Origin: Labia minor
Lineage: Eukaryota; Arthropoda; Insecta; Dermaptera; Spongiphoridae
Direction of reading: 5' to 3'
DNA: 64,000 bases
Assembly (NCBI GenBank): GCA_963082975.1
Contig: OY720346.1
Coordinates: 32,048,720-32,112,719 of the forward strand
Under the pieces are notes generated by a model. That model had not been told where the DNA came from. It worked only from the letters and a program-made list of their open reading frames with translations, and did not search any database. Below are positions 12,917 through 25,229 of this stretch, piece after piece (within the stretch, counting starts at the first letter, position 1; each line of letters opens with the position of its first letter). The position numbers were made by a program, and so were the translations under genes.

Positions 12917-13659
12917 AAACAAGAATAGAAGGAATAAAAAAAGAGAATCATTTTTTATTTTAATCCGATTTACTTAAAATATATAATTTTTAATTGATGA
13001 ATAAATTTTATTTATTTATTTTACGTTAGAATGGAAAATATTTAATTGAATTATTAATAAGTTTTATTAATATAATACTTAATATCGTAAATTTGGACAT
13101 CTGGTAACATAATAACTGTGTAGAAATAGTGACTCAGTATCAGCAACATATAATTTTTTTTATAGCGAAATGTGCGAAATAAGCTTAAATTGCAGGACTT
13201 TTTTTTAATTCTTTAATTTAAAAAATTCTTCAGCTGAGATGCGTGTTTAAATTATGGCTTATTTAAGTTAGAAAAGATGTAGATGGTTACAAAAGCTTAC
13301 AAACGGAAAGTTTGACTTGAAAGATAAAAATATAGTGAAAGGACGAAAGTGTACGAACTCCCGGTAAAACTATTAATGAGCTCTCTACCGAACCTAATTA
13401 ATTAGATTAAGCTGACTAAAACAAGCTAATGAGAGATATTCTTATTTGAAATTCTCATGTACGACATTAAATGTTACTCAAATTCCGCGGTTCTCTGATC
13501 CGTATGATCAAATTTGCAAAGATTCTACTGTAAATATTCGGCTGTATTTAAGTTATGACCTGGGTTATGTTGACTTTAAGGGTACGGGTCGATTAAGGTT
13601 TATTGGCATAAACCTCTGAATTGAAAAACATCCCAAATTGTTCATTTATAATTTATGTA
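11637..13659. other. Unclassified DNA, possible element remains
   Basis: Holds a 12-bp direct tandem (GGATTTAAATAG twice, about 11729-11755) and an 80-residue plus frame at 11814-12056 whose RPVRDYLNISLSTLSR looks like a small helical domain but matches nothing I can name. At 12160-12300 there is a GC-richer piece with a CTGAAATTTTGCATAC word like those in other repeats here. A (TA)n tract lies near 12882-12912. The part 13100-13620 is less AT-rich and unrecognised. Confidence 0.4.
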
Positions 13660-13881
13660 TAGTGATGGAAACAAGAGAACAACAGTCCAGCGCAGTGCCT
13701 TTCTCAACAGCATTAATGCATGTGTGTGGATCAAAATTAAAGAAATTTATTTTTAATACCAAATTAATTTTAAATGATTGACAGTTTTATGGTGTTTTTT
13801 TTTAAAATTGATTTTCTTAATTTTGAATCCCATATTGATGCTGTTGAGAAAGGCGCTGCGCTGGATTTTTATCCGTCACTG
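13660..13881. mobile_element. TA-flanked MITE
   Basis: A 222-bp element with long imperfect inverted ends. The 5' side reads TAGTGATGG... then CAGCGCAGTGCCTTTCTCAA; the 3' side, inverted, reads CAGTGACGG... then CAGCGCAGCGCCTTTCTCAA. TA lies on each side (13658-13659, 13882-13883). A similar element lies at 30292. The TA target suggests the Tc1/mariner superfamily. No coding. Confidence 0.6.
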
Positions 13882-14652
13882 TATATGTATTGATATGTTT
13901 GCTATGTGATGACTAAATCCATATTGTTTTATTTGGGCCAAAAAGAAAAAAAAACAATGGTTTTTCATTATTTTAACCAAAGTAAACTCATTTCTTAAAT
14001 TCTGATCTTTTCAAAAATCCGAATTAAACACGAACTTATTGTGGAGCCAAGGCTACCCAATGAATCTCGTGTGAGTTGTTAAACATGTTAAATTTAACGA
14101 GGTACACCAAATTACACTCATTTTAATAATAAAGTTTTAGGATTTGAACGTAAGAACAGGCACATTAATAGACAACAGATTAGACGGACAACAAAATAAC
14201 TGCCAACATCAACAATTGAAAAATCTTCTATATTATTTGTATATCAATTAATCCACCTAACATTACATTAAATTCATTTTAAATAAGAAATGTAGATTTT
14301 CCGTAGTGAGTTTTAAAAGTATTTTTATAATATTCAGATGTTTTTCTAATTTTCACAAATATATAGGTATATGGTATATCCAATAGATTATAAATAGAAA
14401 TATATAATATGTTGATACATATATAAAGTATGAGTTAAATAGGATTTTATATTTGCCCTAAATACATAAAATAATATTTATTTATTTCATTTTTTTAATA
14501 AAAGTTGGATATGTGGTTTTATAGTGGTATAATAATATTAATAATATTATGCTTAATATTATATAAAGAAACTGGTAGAGGTGAGGGAATAGAACGGAGA
14601 AGGGATGAATAAAATGAGCAGATTTGTATAAATCATGAAGAGAGAAATAGGT

Positions 14653-14689
<37 letters not shown>

Positions 14690-15713
14690 CTGTTAGTGAG
14701 TGTAGATGAGAAGGGATTCCCTTGGAACGAATGGAATGGAATCAAAAGCCAAATGGCTTAACGATTTTTTTTTTTGTTCATCTGCAAGAGGTATGGTCGT
14801 TGGAGAGAAAAAAAGATGAGGGGGGATATATGGGTGGATGCTTATAGAATCGTAAACATGAATTATCTGTTTGGCTATAAAATTGCTACCTTTCTTCTCA
14901 CATTACTATTCGATTCGTAGATCGTATATATAAAACATCTATTATTTTGTAAATAGAGTCAATGTGCAAGAGATATGTAGATAAAATATACCCATACTAA
15001 ACCCCATTATATTCATATTTTATTTTCTCCTCTTATATCCTCCTCTCCCTAATCACTACAATTAATAGTACTTGTTAGTACTACTAATCTCTATATTTAT
15101 ATAGATGAATAGATGAAAGAGGCTGGAAGGAGGAGTAGATATGTTCAAAGAGAGTGGTGGTCCATTAAAAAATGAATATTAAATAAGCTTTTTTAATTTC
15201 TCAAACGATTTATTTGGATTAATTCATTAAATTCAGACAAGCAATTTATACTTATTTATACTTTTTACTATTAAAACTAGGTTACCTATAAAATTTGTAA
15301 TATTATATAATAAATAATTTTCAATTAAAATAATAATAATAATAATACATTTAATAATAAATAATTAATATAATTATTTAAGATTCGTATTAAATTTATA
15401 CACATATAAATAAAGTTTCTTTTATATAAATAATAATAATTTAGAATCCCTTCCCCTCCTTAAAAGACCTATTCTTACAATACCTATTTGTATATTCTAA
15501 TTTAATTTAATTTTTTCAGTTTAAAAAAGGAATAATATTTAATTTGAAAATATTATTATTTTTTTTATTAATTTCTTTTATATACCTATAATAAAAAAAA
15601 CTATAAAAACATATAAAAAGGAATCCACATGAAAGGGATGATGATTTGAGGTTGAGCTTTAATTGCCGGATGAGGACAACTTTTACTAGTAAATAAGTAA
15701 AAAAGAAAAGAGT

Positions 15714-15744
<31 letters not shown>

Positions 15745-16998
15745 CAATCATCATAAAGGAAGTGAAAAGACCTGAAGCGAATTAGTTTCCCAACTCAGCT
15801 CACAAACCCCCTCCATCACCAGCAACTACCTACGCACTCATCTTTTTAAAACATTTCAGGTCATCTTGGGTGAATGACCAAAGTAAACCATCAACATCTC
15901 TCCATCTTCTTTCTTCTTTTATTCACTTAAATTTTATTTATATAATTTTTTTCTTTTCCTATTGGATAAATCATTTACTAGTGTTTATAAGATAAATATA
16001 TATTTATTAATTAAATATTAATATATATTAATTAAAAAGTTAAATATTGATATTTAATTAATTAATTAAATTATTATCAATCACTCATAAAATATTCAAT
16101 TAAAATGAGATATTAATTTTTTATAAATAAATTTTTTTTTTCTTAAATGATAATATTATAATAAATATAATGTAAAAGTTTTAACATGTTTATATATATC
16201 ATTTAATATAATTAAGAATAAATTCAAATTTAAATGTAAAAAAAATTAGATTTTCATCAATTTAATATTTTACTTTTAAATACATATCTATCATTAGAAA
16301 AAATTCAGAATATTAAGAAGGAATATAAAATGAAGAATAATAATTATCTAAATTAATGAATAATTATACATTAAATTTATACAAATAATCAATATCTTTA
16401 AAAAGTGTAATGCGAATAGGTGTGTTAATTGACTTTGAATTAGATTTAAATCAGTTTATTATTATTATATTTTACTTATTTATTTAATTTTTGTTACGTT
16501 TATATTTTTCTTTGAGAATCTAGTTATAAAATAATATAATTATTAAAACTACAAATAGTACTTTAATGACTTAGATAAAAAATTTCTAAAATTCTAGAAT
16601 ATATTTTGAACCAATTTTTAAATGTTTCGTGAACAGTAAATTTTAAATTTTAAATAGGGTTGGAAATAATTAAAGAAAAATTGCTAAATTTCTCATTTCA
16701 TTTTCAATTATGAATCATTTTTAATGTTTCTTTTTTTAATTTTCCACTAAAACATTAATTCGCTAACTTAGTTATGATGGCGTCACGCCTTCAAATTAAC
16801 TAAAAACCAATCTAATTTAAACAAATTAACATAAATTCCAAATATATTAAAAAGTAAATTTTCCAATTTTTACAAATAAAAAGTAAATTATTCATTATTA
16901 TAAAAGAGATTTTAATTTAATAGCAACAGCCATTTGTTTAAAAATGACTAAAATGGGTATATCGATGATTTGTAAATAAAGGTTTAAAAAAAGATATA
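13882..16998. other. AT-rich gene-free stretch
   Basis: Holds (TA)n at about 14653-14680, (GA)n at about 15714-15742 and unremarkable AT-rich DNA. The 87-residue minus frame at 14482-14745 reads through the TA repeat and is not a gene. Confidence 0.55.
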
Positions 16999-17689
16999 CG
17001 AGGATCATTCAAAAAGTTAAGAGACAATTGGCTATAGCTCAAAAACGGTTTATTTGATTCTTAAAATTCAGGTTATTTTTCAACATAACCCCCTCCCACA
17101 CATTATGCACATGTCCCATCTTTCTTGCAACTTCCTAATTAATTCCCTTGGCGAAGAATTCTTTCGATTTACCCAGAAACCAATTTTTGCTTCCTTATCT
17201 TCCTCATTGTTAGCAAATCTTTTTTCACTTCTTTGAGTGGTCCCAACAGGAAAAAATCAGATGGGGCAAGATCGGGAATGTAGGTAAGATGAGGTAAGGC
17301 CTCCCGACACAATTATTGAAGCTTATCAAGGGTCAATTGGGCTGTATGAGTGAGGGAGTTATCGTGTTGAAGAGTGACTCCTTTTGACTTGTAAAAATTC
17401 GCACGGTTCTTACAACTTTTACCGTACTGTATCAAAAAATTACACTTGGTTTTACACACACCTTCTTGGACTAAAAATCTAATGACAGATCACTACTCTT
17501 CTAAGGAATAATCTTCTAGTGGACTTGCCATGGTGAACTGAAAATTTTGAGATTATGTTAACGTAAAATGATGAAACAGTTGATGAGAGCATATCCCAAG
17601 GTTCCCCACTAACACTCCTGAAAAATTCATATTCATTGAATTGTTTTAAAATTATAGAATAGGTCTCTTTACTTATTGAATGACCCACG
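16999..17689 (-). pseudogene. Mariner transposase relic, internally deleted
   Basis: A 691-bp TA-flanked element with about 28-bp imperfect inverted ends (CGAGGATCATTCAAAAAGTT; the other end inverted reads CGTGGGTCATTCAATAAGTA). On the minus strand, an ATG near 17532 opens MASPLEDYSLEE followed by two stops and then SVIRFLVQEGV, a typical mariner N-terminus. After a deletion the catalytic region resumes with LQHDNSLTHTAQ (second aspartate) and IPDLAPSDFFLLGPLKE (third aspartate of DD34D). The first aspartate region is missing. It is a dead, shortened copy, about half of a normal 1.2-1.3 kb mariner. Confidence 0.75.
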
Positions 17690-17691
17690 TA

Positions 17692-18307
17692 CATACAGAA
17701 ATTATTAGATTGGTGAACTTATTTCGAACCTGACTCATTGTATAAAAATTCGATTATGATATAAATTAACTTAACTTAATATTTATGTTTAATAATTATG
17801 AATATATACATACACTCATGTTTTGACACTTTTAATCATCAGAAATTGCTGTTACTTAAAAAATATTTACCACCATTAAGCTGTCAAGTCTTGGCATTTT
17901 CGAAATATTTCCTTTCATCAATCTATTATCCATTGTATATAATATATTCAATTTTAAAAATTGATGTAATCAAAGATATATTGTCCAAGTTGTCCAAAAT
18001 ACATTCACTTAAGTCACGTGCTCTGATTGGTGTTTCTGATCACGTTGCCTCACGTTTGAATTTCTGATTTTTTTATTGATATAAAAATAAAATTTATATA
18101 ATTTTCAATCTTTTTTCTACGATAGACAGTCGAAAAATATGCTTTTTAATATCCGTCATTGGGCTTTGTGCTCTGTTAATCTATATGCCTATGCGCCCAT
18201 ATTCTGAACGTATTTATAATAATAACAATAATAATTATAATAATAATAATAAATAATCAAATGTATTAAATAGAAACATAAAATATATAGATTATATGGT
18301 AATATTA

Positions 18308-18359
<52 letters not shown>

Positions 18360-18767
18360 GGTATATACTAAGAGGAAAAGTGATTAGTCATAAGGAATGG
18401 TTGAGTCATGGATGGAGGAGGGTACATGAGTGATAAATTATTATATGATTGAAATATAATCTTCTCTTATTTTATAAAATTTATTTTTAATTCAATTTAT
18501 GACAATTGAATTGATTAGAAAAAATAATATATATATAAGTAAAATGGATATCTATATAAATTGTGTATATTGTATATATAAATATATAATATAATAAACA
18601 ATTATATGAATGTAGTACCTGACTTACCGAAAAGACACTTTAAAAAATGTATTTATTCTTTTTAAACCAGACAGGATATCATTTTAAGAATATTACATGT
18701 TTAAACTAGAAAATCATTAATGGACTAGTTAATTATTATCATTATTATCCTCTATTCTTCTATTTTT
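17692..18767. other. AT-rich DNA with long (TA)n tract
   Basis: The main feature is an almost pure (TA)n run at 18312-18356. The 89-residue frame at 17798-18067 shows no domain I recognise. The piece at 18000-18200 is slightly less AT-rich. Confidence 0.5.
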
Positions 18768-19434
18768 ACCGACCGACGATAGTAAGGGAGGTATTGTTTT
18801 CACACCAAATTTCACATGTGGAGATTTTTACATATCTCCACGAATCATGCATTTTCTAAACAGAAAAAAGTATTTTTAGCATGATGTCTGTCCGTCCGTC
18901 TGTCCGTCTGTCCGTCCGTCTGTCCGTCTGTCCGTCCGTCCGTATAGATGTGTACAGCCTGAACGGCTCAACCGATTTTGATGAAATTTGGTATATTTAC
19001 TTAATGCATCAGTGGGATGAATTGATCAACTTTTGGTGCAAATCCGTGAACCGGAAGTGGTAGTATTAGCGATCGACGATAGGAAGGGAAGGGTTATTTT
19101 CACACCAAATTTCACATGAGATTTTTTTATATATCACCACGAATCATGCACTTTGTATTGGTTTTATCCTCGGGAAAATCATATTTATTAGTTTTTTCTT
19201 GATTTAAAATTATATGACGTCATCCAGCCATTCATGACGCCACAGCCTGGTCTTACATATAAATATATACATATATTATAAATAAAATAAAATTAAAAAT
19301 ATTTATGTTATATGCCTATATGTTTTTTATTACATGAATAGATATATTAAAATTATTTGAAATTGTTTCTGTAGCTGGAAATTAATTTACTTCAAACCGT
19401 CGGTCGGTTCGGACCTGGCCACAGGTCAACTTAT
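18768..19434 (+). mobile_element. Helentron-like family 2, copy B
   Basis: The longest copy (667 bp), complete from ACCGACCGACG to AACTTAT, with T on both flanks. It carries the longest GTCCGTCT-type microsatellite (18888-18944), which is translated by chance as a PSVRLSVRLSV-like frame and is not a gene. The 3' inverted motif CGTCGGTCGGT and hairpin GACCTG-GCCA-CAGGTC are intact. Confidence 0.85.
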
Positions 19435-19797
19435 TATTTATTTTATAATTTCCTTTATTTAAACATGGTATAGAAAGATGATCGATTCAATATAATATAT
19501 TCAAAAAAACCAGAAATTGGAATTTATTTAAATCTGTGCGTTAAGCTTCAAATACCATCAGTCGTGTCCGTACATGTTTATCAATAAATATAAAAATATT
19601 AATTTTATCAATGGTAAATATCAAATCTTTAAATTACTTAAATTGTTTATAAAGTTAACATTTAAATTAATTTCATAAAATTATTAAATAATGCTAATTT
19701 AATATTTTAATAGTATTAAAAATATTCTTTAATTATTATTTCAATATCTTCATATCTTTTAAAAAATAGACTGATTTTTAAAAATACAGAATATAAG
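19435..19797. other. AT-rich spacer
   Basis: No gene or element recognised between the family-2 copy and the retroposon. Confidence 0.5.
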
Positions 19798-20355
19798 TAT
19801 ATCTATCTGCGTGGGTCTACGGAACTAGAAAGTTCTTGGCCGCAGCAACTACATTTTTCCAAGTGTCCCTAACCTGAGCCACAACCATCCAATCTCTACC
19901 ATTTCCCATCTCTATCAAGTCCACTCCTACATTGTCCACCCACCGCGTCCTTGGTCTTCAACCTTCCAAATCGGTTTCCCTATGAATATATTTTTGCCAT
20001 TCTTTCCTCTCCCATTCTAGCCACGTTCCCTGCCCATCGCAGCCTTCTTGATTTTTTAACCCTATTCAAATCCTCGTTATGAAGTCTCCGCCATTCCCCG
20101 GTGACGTCATCTTTCTTTGGCTCATAAATGCTGCGAAGAATCCTATTCTCAAATACTCTAAATCTACTTTCGTCCTCCAGGGTCATTGACCATACCTCAC
20201 ACCCATAAAATACAACCGGCAAAAATAATTATTTTATATATTTTAATTTTGATCCCCTACGATAATAATTTGGACGAGATAAGCCCCTTCACCGAATGAA
20301 AAAAGGTGTTACCCGATTGCAACCTCGATTTAAATCCGTCTCGAATATTATTATC
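19798..20355 (-). mobile_element. LINE-tailed chimeric retroposon, copy 2
   Basis: The most complete copy of this chimera. On the minus strand the head runs from 20355 (GATAATAATATTCGAGACGG) to about 20225, then passes directly into LINE coding sequence, which ends near 19826 and is followed by a TATC/GATA-like tail. There is no Helitron end here, so this copy stands on its own. Confidence 0.65.
19980..20222 (-). pseudogene. LINE RT C-terminal fragment
   Basis: An 80-residue open frame reading YGCEVWSMTLEDESRFRVFE, then RILRSIYEPKKD, then RRLRWAGNVARMGEERMAK. This is the well-known region downstream of the reverse-transcriptase domain in LINE endonuclease-RT proteins (pattern YGCE.W, R..R.FE, LRWAGHV.RM). 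The RT catalytic box and endonuclease are absent, so it is only the 3' part of a retrotransposon ORF joined to an unrelated head. Confidence 0.75.
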
Positions 20356-21638
20356 CGAATTAAACATATTATTAATTAATTAATTATTTTAAATAATAAA
20401 ACAATAAATGTTAATTTTATTTTTCTTAATCTTATTTTTCATATAAGTGAGATCTATACATATGAAAGGTATTGTCAGCTGTCTCAAACATATTCTTCCA
20501 ACCGGGGCGGTTGGCCCCTATTCTGAAACACCATTCAATTGTTTTTCCCTTCAATAAAAATATTTTCACTAATCTTTCTTCTAAAGTAATTGATCCTTCC
20601 CGAGTATTGACTTTTTGATAATTCTAAATATATTATTGGAAGAAAAATAAAAGTTTTCAAGATGTCATTTATATAATATGTAATTTCAGTCCCCACAAGA
20701 GAATTTTATTTTAAATAATCTGCTTAAATTATGTAATTTAAGTTCATATAAAATATATTAGGTTATAATAAATATTAATATAAGAATTAATAAAAAATGA
20801 TATAATAAATAAATATAAATATATAAATCAATAAACTATTGTAAGTGAAGTGACTATATATGGATCATTTGATAAATCTAACATAAAAATTAAAACTAAT
20901 GATCCTAACATTATTGGAAATGACTTGTTTGGCAACTTAGTGGCCTCCTAACAATTATTTTGTTTATTATTATATTTTTTATCAAACTCTATAAATAAAT
21001 TTGATTAGCCCAATTATTAATGAAATAATAAAATGTAATGCTCTTTAATCTCTAATAATAAATTGGATAGAATAAAAGAAATAAGAGTTGAAATAAAGAC
21101 TTTGAATGATAAAAAAAGGGCGAAGAAGGGAAATGTAGGGATGAAATGCTGTATATGGGTGAGGGTGAAAATCTTAGCGATTAGTAGGAAATATGAGTGC
21201 AATAACAATAACATAAATCAGAATCTTAGACGGTTGGTGGCTGGCAACCATATTTAATATAATAGGCAGCAGCATATCAGAAAGACACAGAGAGAAAGAA
21301 AGAAAGAATTTCATATATTTTCTTGAAAAAAATATTAAAATGTACAATTTTTTTAAATATTTTGATTTTTTTTTGTATTTTAAATAAAACTTAAAAATTA
21401 TTAAACTTGTTAATATAGAGATGGATTAAAATCCCTTCTTATTCGATTACTCTGATTCTTCAATTGAACATAAGTTAACGTGAAAAAAAAATAAAAATTT
21501 ATAATAATCAAATTATCCATTTGCACGATGGAATTCATATAAAAATAATTTATAGTTATTTTTTTTTTTGATGTAAACAATGTTTGTGATAAATAAATTA
21601 GTAAAACTGATTAAATTATTTTAAATTTTATAATAATA
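20356..21638. other. AT-rich DNA with one GC-rich hairpin
   Basis: A perfect hairpin CCAACCG-GGG-CGGTTGG stands out at 20498-20514. The rest is AT-rich; the 64- and 65-residue frames on opposite strands near 21017-21257 are overlapping low-complexity reads. Confidence 0.5.
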
Positions 21639-22320
21639 CTAGCTGCCCAGAGACCTAGACCTAGACGCAGGCTCCGCCCCCTGTACCCCCGAGTGGTACA
21701 TAGTATTTGGTTGAACGTAGTAAAAGGTTTTCATCCATTTTGTTTCAATCAGTATATAACATAAAACATTCATTTCTTTTTGTGTTCTTATTTAAAATAT
21801 ATTATAATTTAATTAGTAAATTAATTATATATATTATTATTGTATATGTTATATCTAGCTATCTATGTGGCCCAACGGTACTCAAAAGTTCTTGGCCGCA
21901 ACAACCACATTTCTCCAAGTGTCTCTAATTAATTAATCTAATCTAATTAATTTTCCATGGCTATCTGTAATTGCAATTCCCGAATCTCCTATTATATTTA
22001 AGTCGTCTGGGTAACCTAATATTTTAGAATTGATTTCCGCATTTTACTCTTTCTTTACTAGCTTCAAGACAAATTTGAAGACCAAAATTTGAAAAAGTTT
22101 ATCCGGATCTATTGAGTCATACGTATGTTTTACTAAAGTCTACAAATAATTACTGAACAGAAATATTGAATTCGCTGTTTCTTTTCTAATATCTGTCATA
22201 ATGAAAATTTCTTAATTAATGTAGATTGATTTGGCCTGAACCCGCAATGACATCTCCTAATATTTCCTTCGCCTATGGTTCGTTAGTATTGTATAGGTTA
22301 TAATAGAAATAGAGTATATA
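21639..22320 (-). mobile_element. Helitron 3' end with LINE RT remnants
   Basis: On the minus strand the end is CTAG at 21642-21639 followed by T. The GC block GGCTCCGCCCCCTGTACCCC and the next 200 bp match the Helitron at 8625. The terminal GAGCGCC hairpin has been lost. As in the 8.6 kb Helitron, the LINE 3' tail begins about 210 bp inside (near 21850). The right (5') boundary is not visible; 22320 is only where recognisable sequence ends. Confidence 0.6.
21850..22295 (-). pseudogene. LINE reverse transcriptase remnant
   Basis: Minus-strand pieces in order: AKEILGDVIAG (compare the conserved AEEILGDYQCGFR), LFVDFSKTY then, after a frameshift, YDSIDPDKL (the D-containing RT motif), then LGYPDDLNIIGDS (the YADD box, changed to YPDD, at 22002-22016), then the far C-terminal tail. 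Internal deletions join the first aspartate motif almost directly to the YPDD box, and the YPDD box to the 3' tail. Inactive. Confidence 0.65.
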
Positions 22321-22786
22321 TATAATATTTCTTGATCACACACATTTCGTTTTTATTGAATATTTTTAAATGAAATTTGAGAAAATGCAAAGTTAGAGAC
22401 TTGAGACAATTTATAAAAATTAACGGTATAAAACTATAGATAAATTAACAATATATACATTCATTAATAGTATTAATTTAAATTAATTGATTTATTTGTT
22501 TTTTTATTATTAAGTTCATTTATTAACTTTTTTAGATGATAGTAAATTCCCTCCCTTAAAAGAAAAGAAGAAATATTCAAATATATAGAAAAATTAAATA
22601 AAAATTAAGTTAAATATCATCTAAATATTTTATTAAATTATGATAATTAAAATGAGAACTTTTAGAATAAATTATTTAATTGAAATGATATTTGAATATT
22701 AGAATTTAAAATATAAAGTTAAATATTATAATAATTCTCTGTTTGGGACTTCCTATAATAATTAATATATTCACATTGTGAAAATG
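22321..22786. other. AT-rich spacer
   Basis: No gene or recognised element. Confidence 0.5.
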
Positions 22787-22915
22787 ATTCCGCTGGGCCA
22801 CGCAAGGCTCTTGAATGAACAACACGGAGAATTATAAAAACTTTAAAAAATTAATTTCTACGGTTATTGATTAGATATTAATAAAATTTATAGCCTATGT
22901 CACTATAGAGGTATA
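22787..22915 (+). mobile_element. LINE-like repeat, left part
   Basis: Left half of an interspersed repeat broken by the Tc1 element at 22916. It contains TCTACGGTTATTGATTAGAT, found inverted near 27930. The other half follows at 24316. Confidence 0.5.
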
Positions 22916-24313
22916 CAGTCCCTGGCCAAATTATTAGACGCACTGTATTTTTTTAATAATTTTATGATTCTTAAGAGTTTTTATACAGTCATTGTATATT
23001 TAAACTACAATATTGTTGATTTTTATTTAAAAGATTTGTCGTAGACTACCTATTTGTATTTATTTTAAAAAAATGGCAACACTGTGTTGATAAAGTGATA
23101 CATGAACGTAAACAAGTACAAACCTGTATCAATCGTGATCGGGATCGCGGCAGGTACATACGTGTTTCTGTGGCTTTATGGACTGTCATTGTTTGTTTAA
23201 CTACTCAATTATTACTTTATTTTGTTTAGAGTGTTTGAAAAAAATATTTGGACTATTTTTATTATGGGTAGAAAAGTCGATCTTACACCACGTAAAAAAG
23301 TTGAATTGAAGGCCCTTGTGAATGCAAATACATTTATAAACCGGGAAATATCACGAAGATTGAAGGTTTCTGAAGCCAGTGTACGCCGCATAAAAAAGAA
23401 AATTGAGTCTGGGGAGGAATTAAGCTCAAAAAGAAAGAAAAGATGCTGTAGAAAACCAATTTTGATACATTATAATCATTTTCAGTTAAATAAAGCAAAG
23501 AAACATGGAAGTTTATATATTTTGTCTATTTTTGACAAGTCTGCTTCAGTGACGAAAGAACGAAATTTTGCAGAATAAAGCTCTGTATGTGCGTCGTCGT
23601 CATGGAGAAAAGTTTCATCCTGACTGTGTCGTTCCAACGGTGAAACATCCAACCAAAGTGATGATTTGGTCGGTCATCAGCGGCAAGGGTGCTGGACGTC
23701 TATACGTCGTAAATGGAATAATGAGGCAACACCAATACAAAGAAGTATTACAAAATCGGTTAATTCCGCAGCTCAAAGAATGGTTTCTAAATGGGGAACC
23801 ATTCACTTTCATGCAAGATGGAGCTCCCTGCCACACTGCTCGGTCTGTTAAAGCTTTTTTGGCAGAAGAAAATATCCCTCTGTTGGATTGGGCGGGTAAT
23901 AGCCCCGATATGACCCAATTGAAAATGTGTGGGAGCTAGTGAAAAGAGAAGTGGCTAAAGATATGATCACCAACAAAACCCAGCTCCTAGAAAAAATTAT
24001 TAATGTGTGGAATCATCACCCTCAAATGCAGGAGACAGTACAATCTTGCATTGATAGCATGCCGCGCAGAGTTGAAGCTTTGATAGCGGCTAAAGGTGGC
24101 TCGACTAAATATTGACTTTTATTTACATTATGTATTTTCATTTTTCTTTAATACTTAATAAACATATAATTTTCTAAATTAATGCTGTTTTATTTTATTT
24201 TCATTCATTAATATAAAAATAAAAAACAATTCAATTTATAAGTACAATATCACTCGGTAATTAATATTTTACATGAAATCTTGCAGTGCGTCTAATAATT
24301 TGGCCAGGGACTG
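22916..24313 (+). mobile_element. Tc1-family DNA transposon
   Basis: A 1398-bp element flanked by TA (22914-22915 and 24314-24315), with perfect 30-bp terminal inverted repeats starting CAGTCCCTGGCCAAATTATT (22916-22945 and 24284-24313). It encloses a broken transposase. Perfect ends but a decayed gene suggest a fairly young copy mobilised in trans, or decay after insertion. Confidence 0.9.
23264..24112 (+). pseudogene. Tc1 transposase, frameshifted and deleted
   Basis: Starts at the ATG of MGRKVDLTPRKK, the N-terminal helix-turn-helix part (to about residue 60: SVRRIKKKIESG). An internal deletion of roughly 55-60 residues, estimated against a normal length of about 340, then joins the catalytic domain. 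FSDERTKF (first aspartate, near 23551) is in another frame. After a frameshift follow YVRRRHGEKFHPDCV, FMQDGAPCH (second aspartate) and LDWAGNSPDM. A one-base loss near 23914 separates this from PIENVWELVKRE, which holds the third acid; spacing fits DD34E as in the Tc1 group. At least three frame breaks make it inactive. Confidence 0.85.
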
Positions 24314-24315
24314 TA

Positions 24316-24520
24316 TAAGAATAGTGTGATGTAATTGCATAGAAATTGGTTCAGCCAATTTTGAGTCTTTAACATCCTTATTTTCCGGACAGACAGACAG
24401 ACATGAAAAATTCTAAAGTCACTTTTCGATTCTAGAGGTCATGAAACGCGAAGATATGCAAAAAATTTTAAATTCTGAGCAATGTGCAGACAAAAAACTT
24501 TTATATATATATATAGATAA
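24316..24520 (+). mobile_element. LINE-like repeat, right part
   Basis: Resumes after the Tc1 element: AAGAATAGTGTGATG..., AGAAATTGGTTCAGCCAATT, a GACA run, then a 3' region ending GTGCAGACAAAAAACTTTTA and a (TA)n tail. A rearranged inverted copy lies at 27785-27960. The form resembles LINE 3' UTRs of invertebrates, but no coding part is present to confirm this. Confidence 0.5.
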
Positions 24521-25229
24521 ATTGAATAAAAAACAAATAAATAAAATTTATTTCTTTTTATATAATAATATTTTAAATATGTTTTTATAGTTTATTGCTG
24601 GTTAAAATTAAGTTAAACTATCTATCTAGCCTATCGAATTTATAAAAACACCATGCATGTATTTTATATAAAAAGGGCAACGAAAAAAGAGAGAATCCCA
24701 TCAGGATGTAAAGTATCCTCTCTCTCTTCCGATTTGGATAAACAAGATTTCCTGAACAGTATATTTGACAGGCAAGGTGGTGAAGATATATATATATATA
24801 TATGAAGGGATTGAGTTGTGCCTTGTTGAGGATTTGCTGCCTCGCTTGGCATCCCATAATCCCATATTTGTTGGCCCTTTTGATTTTATATATATATATA
24901 TATAGATAGATAGATAGGTCGTATGTGTATTTATCCGTATCGCATCGCTAACCATGCATTCTCATTCTCTCTCTTTCTTCTATAAGAATTCCCTCACTCC
25001 TCCACCACCTCCTTTTCTCATTTCCACCCTTGCCACTATCAAAAAAAATATTATTTTATGATTTATTTTCCCTATCTACTATATCTATCTTTACCCTATA
25101 GTTATAGTGTATTAAAATTTTTTTTGAATTTACTGAAACTCTTGAGATTAATTTTTAAGATAATATAAGAAATAATATGAGAATAAATATTCATTCACTT
25201 ATAATTAACAATAGTAATTAAATATTTTT
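24521..25229. other. AT-rich DNA with (TA)n
   Basis: Three overlapping minus-strand frames at 24618-24955 read through (TA)n and (GATA)n tracts and are not genes. A pyrimidine-rich patch lies at 24960-25030. Confidence 0.5.

Noticed and set aside
18312-18356. Long (TA)n tract as a regulatory or origin signal
   Set aside because: Such tracts occur throughout the window and nothing around this one sets it apart.
18881-19063. 60-residue frame with repeated SVRLSVCPSVR
   Set aside because: It is a translation of the GTCCGTCT microsatellite and motif of a family-2 element; other copies have different unit numbers that break the frame.
23615-23851. Frames opposite to and beside the Tc1 transposase
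   Set aside because: Shadows of the transposase reading frame; no domain of their own.
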